Below, in pieces: positions 6,334 to 8,766 of a DNA stretch of 8,766 bases (its first letter is position 1; each line of letters starts with the position of its first letter). Source of the stretch: Flammeovirgaceae bacterium (GTDB lineage Bacteria; Bacteroidota; Bacteroidia; Cytophagales; Cyclobacteriaceae). Under the pieces are notes generated by a model, which saw nothing but the letters and a program-made list of their open reading frames with translations, was not told the origin of the DNA and searched no databases. The DNA lies in the NCBI GenBank assembly GCA_003229495.1, contig QIEB01000401.1:1-8766 (forward strand), in the 5' to 3' direction. The position numbers and the translations under genes are program-made.

Positions 6334-6366
6334 GGATTGACGCTGGTTTACAGTTAAAATAACAGA

Positions 6367-8766
6367 TTAGTTTTGGACCAGATTATTATCCATTGATCTG
6401 GAATCAGTTTGAAAAACCTTCAACGGGTCACTATTGTTGGCCGCTATGATTAATGTGCCGTTTTTTCCCTTTAGACTTACCAGATCCTTAGTATCATAAG
6501 GAATATAAATACCACTTTCTGCGTATGGTACCGGATCAAAGTTTCCCTGACCATCTCCATACAAAAGATACCCATAGCTTGCATCGTTCCTGGTGGTTTC
6601 TACTTCAGCGTTGTACATATTTCCCGCTACCACAATATCCAAATGCTGGTCGTTGTTGAAATCTCCAGATACAATTCCGTTGATACTGGAAAGTTGAAGT
6701 TCATTTGGTAGTTTTCTAATTGAGAAACTCTCGTCTCCATGATTTTCGAGGTAGCTACTGGCAAATGTATGGGCCTGATAATGCAATGAGGCGCTTAAGT
6801 CCCCTTCCGAATAAACTTCTTCCAAAGTTGCTTCTGCAAATGAATTGTAATCTTCAAACTTGATACTTATGGCGGGGATCTGTTGCGATGAACATTGCCT
6901 TCCTCTTAACGGGTATTGGGTGCCGGCATAATAATAACCCAATACGATGTCCAGGTTACCATTCTTATCGTAGTCATAGGCAAATACATCAAAAGACTCC
7001 TCAGGTGTAGCCTGGTATTTATAGTTTAGCCCCAGGTTACCCGCTACAAAATCGGTATCTCCATCTCCGTCAAAGTCATCTGCCAGGATGCTATACCACC
7101 AACCGGTAGTTTTGGTCAATCCATATTCCTTGGTTTTATTTTCAAAAGATCCTTGGTGGTTTTTTAAAAAGGTTATTGGCATCCATTCACCTACTATCAC
7201 CAGGTCCAATTGTCCATCCTGGTCAAAATCCGTCCAAACGCCATCGGTTACCATACCAGCCTGTAACAGATCCGGAGCAATCTCTTCAGTTACATCACTG
7301 AACTTTGGTGTTCCATTCTGTAAACCATCGTTACGAAGGATATAACTTTTAGCCGGCATGGGATAAGAACGGGGTACTAACCGGCCTCCCACAAATAAAT
7401 CAAGATCACCGTCACTATCATAATCTGCGGCTTTTACCCGGGACCCGCTGGAATACATCTTTGGCAATGCACCATTGGATTTGACGAAACTCCCATCTCC
7501 TTGATTGAGATATAATCTGTCCTGCAGTTCCGGTGAACCTTCTAAATATTCGTTGCCGCCGCTAATTACGTACAGATCGAGGTCTCCGTCCTGATCCGCA
7601 TCAAAGAAGGCAGCTCCCAAATCTTCACTGGACTCATCCAAGTTCCATGGTGGGGACTCGCCCAATCTGGTAAATGATCCATTATCAGTTTGTATAAACA
7701 ACGACCCTGGTGATCCAATAGCTCCACCGACGTAGAAATCATCCAAACCATCATCATTTACATCACCGGTAGCTATCCCTGGGCCATTCCGGGAATAGAT
7801 ATGCGGCAAAAGCACTTCATATTGGAAATCGTTGAAGATATTCTCCTGATGACTGTAGTCAATATTTAATTCGGAGGTAACTTCATTGAATACTCTGGTA
7901 CCCGGGCTTTTTTGTGGCTGATCTGGCTTTGATGCATTTTGATAATCTATGTCCAAAACCTGATTAACATTAAGGTTTCTTAGGGCTTGCTGTTTTCCAT
8001 CAGGCCATGTTACCTGAATTTCGTCAACGGACCCAATATTTCCCACTCCAAAATGAATAATTGGCTCTACTGAAGATTGAAAACCACGGGTTAGTGTATG
8101 ATGATGATACTGAACCCCTTCACTTGTTTGCAGCAATATTTTTGTCCCCAACCCCTGCGGGTTTTTTTCCTGGCCAATCAATTTTACACGAAGGTAATTA
8201 CCTAGTTGTTTATCACTGGTAAGGTTCTCAAAAACAATTGAATAATGATCAATATTGTTAATGATCATTTCCAGGTCCCCATCATTGTCCAAGTCCGCAT
8301 AGGCTGCACCGTTGGAGAAACCCTTAAAACTAAGTCCCCAGGTCTCTGTAACGTTGGCAAATGAAAGATCACCGTTGTTCCGAAAGGCAAAGTTATCGAT
8401 CTCCTCATGGGGAATATTCTTGCTTATTTCCAATAAATCAAAGTCTTGCTTTTGCTTTCGGCTGGCTTTGTCAATGGGTGCAAAATAATCTTTGTTATTG
8501 ATGTCTTTTCGGGTACCGTTGGTTATAAAAACATCTTTCCATCCATCATTGTCCAGGTCAGCAATTAAGCCCGCCCAGCTCCAGTCCGTTGAGGACATCC
8601 CTGCTATTCTGGCTATATCGCTAAAATGTGGATACCCAGAGCTGGTTATTCCTTGATTCAATTGAAGGCTGTTTTGCATGTATTGAAAATGCATGCCCAG
8701 GCTTACCATTTCATAGAAGGACGGGGGATTCATACTGGCCATATTGGCTTTATTCCTCAGGTTATC
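6367..8766 (-). CDS. FG-GAP/VCBS and ASPIC/UnbV domain protein (CRTAC1-like), N-terminus beyond window
   Basis: The frame is open through the window end; the ATG at 8742 is internal, because DNLRNKAN precedes it in frame. About 799 C-terminal residues are visible. Numbered from that ATG, a first block has FQYMQNSLQLNQG and calcium loops at 62 and 150. An ASPIC/UnbV domain covers about 195-268 (NPQGLGTKILLQ, RGFQSS, HFGVGN, VTWPDGK). A second, larger repeat block has D-x-D-x-D-G-type loops at 327, 381, 440, 505, 556, 590 and 694. The loop at 590 has N for the third D (DYDKNGNLD), and the one at 694 has Q for the G (DFNNDQHLD). Family members in Bacteroidota usually run to about 1,100 residues, are exported, and often sit near SusC/SusD-type genes; this is general knowledge and is not visible here. 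The likely role is extracellular adhesion or glycan/protein binding. Its stop lies 33 bases before the lipoprotein's GTG. Confidence 0.9.
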   Translation of the reverse strand, partial: DNLRNKANMASMNPPSFYEMVSLGMHFQYMQNSLQLNQGITSSGYPHFSDIARIAGMSSTDWSWAGLIADLDNDGWKDVFITNGTRKDINNKDYFAPIDKASRKQKQDFDLLEISKNIPHEEIDNFAFRNNGDLSFANVTETWGLSFKGFSNGAAYADLDNDGDLEMIINNIDHYSIVFENLTSDKQLGNYLRVKLIGQEKNPQGLGTKILLQTSEGVQYHHHTLTRGFQSSVEPIIHFGVGNIGSVDEIQVTWPDGKQQALRNLNVNQVLDIDYQNASKPDQPQKSPGTRVFNEVTSELNIDYSHQENIFNDFQYEVLLPHIYSRNGPGIATGDVNDDGLDDFYVGGAIGSPGSLFIQTDNGSFTRLGESPPWNLDESSEDLGAAFFDADQDGDLDLYVISGGNEYLEGSPELQDRLYLNQGDGSFVKSNGALPKMYSSGSRVKAADYDSDGDLDLFVGGRLVPRSYPMPAKSYILRNDGLQNGTPKFSDVTEEIAPDLLQAGMVTDGVWTDFDQDGQLDLVIVGEWMPITFLKNHQGSFENKTKEYGLTKTTGWWYSILADDFDGDGDTDFVAGNLGLNYKYQATPEESFDVFAYDYDKNGNLDIVLGYYYAGTQYPLRGRQCSSQQIPAISIKFEDYNSFAEATLEEVYSEGDLSASLHYQAHTFASSYLENHGDESFSIRKLPNELQLSSINGIVSGDFNNDQHLDIVVAGNMYNAEVETTRNDASYGYLLYGDGQGNFDPVPYAESGIYIPYDTKDLVSLKGKNGTLIIAANNSDPLKVFQTDSRSMDNNLVQN

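Overview
The window looks like chromosomal DNA of a member of the Bacteroidota, probably a Cytophagales/Saprospirales-type environmental lineage. The reasons are moderate GC, weak or absent Shine-Dalgarno sequences, ECF sigma factors paired with single-pass anti-sigma-like proteins lacking zinc-finger cysteines, and long FG-GAP/VCBS proteins with an ASPIC/UnbV domain. The phylum assignment is inferred from gene content alone. No rRNA, tRNA, CRISPR array, transposase or prophage gene was seen.

Left part (1-2966, + strand): two tandem copies of one regulatory module. Each has an ECF sigma factor followed by a membrane protein that shares a short cytoplasmic N-terminal motif (Y-x-x-GTLSP ... EN-x-F ... 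EAM-x-GL) and one transmembrane helix, but the periplasmic ends differ. The first ends in a TonB C-terminal domain, the second in a carboxypeptidase-regulatory-like beta domain. The pairs look like an old duplication with swapped outputs. Both tail types belong to the TonB/SusC outer-membrane world, so I infer envelope or nutrient-uptake signalling. The first sigma gene is cut by the window start.

Middle (3017-4704, + strand): a six-transmembrane voltage-gated potassium channel with a TVGYGD filter and a C-terminal zinc ribbon overlaps a short-chain dehydrogenase/reductase by 23 bases. The channel's better-placed ATG (3017) is separated from its body by a +1 frame break at an A7 tract inside a 13-base direct repeat.

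Right part (4744-8766, - strand, convergent with the SDR): two secreted Ca-binding beta-propeller proteins. The upstream one (cut by the window end) has an ASPIC/UnbV domain between FG-GAP/VCBS blocks. The downstream one is a lipoprotein with a c-type heme motif (CGSCH) just after its lipid anchor. They lie in the same frame, separated by one stop codon and a short gap, and probably form one transcription unit.

Most worth a second look are the duplicated sigma/membrane modules with interchangeable TonB-related tails, the missing conventional start codon of the second membrane protein, the frame break at the channel start, and the heme-motif propeller lipoprotein. Gaps between genes are all short (under about 110 bases), and no convincing promoter or terminator could be read in them.
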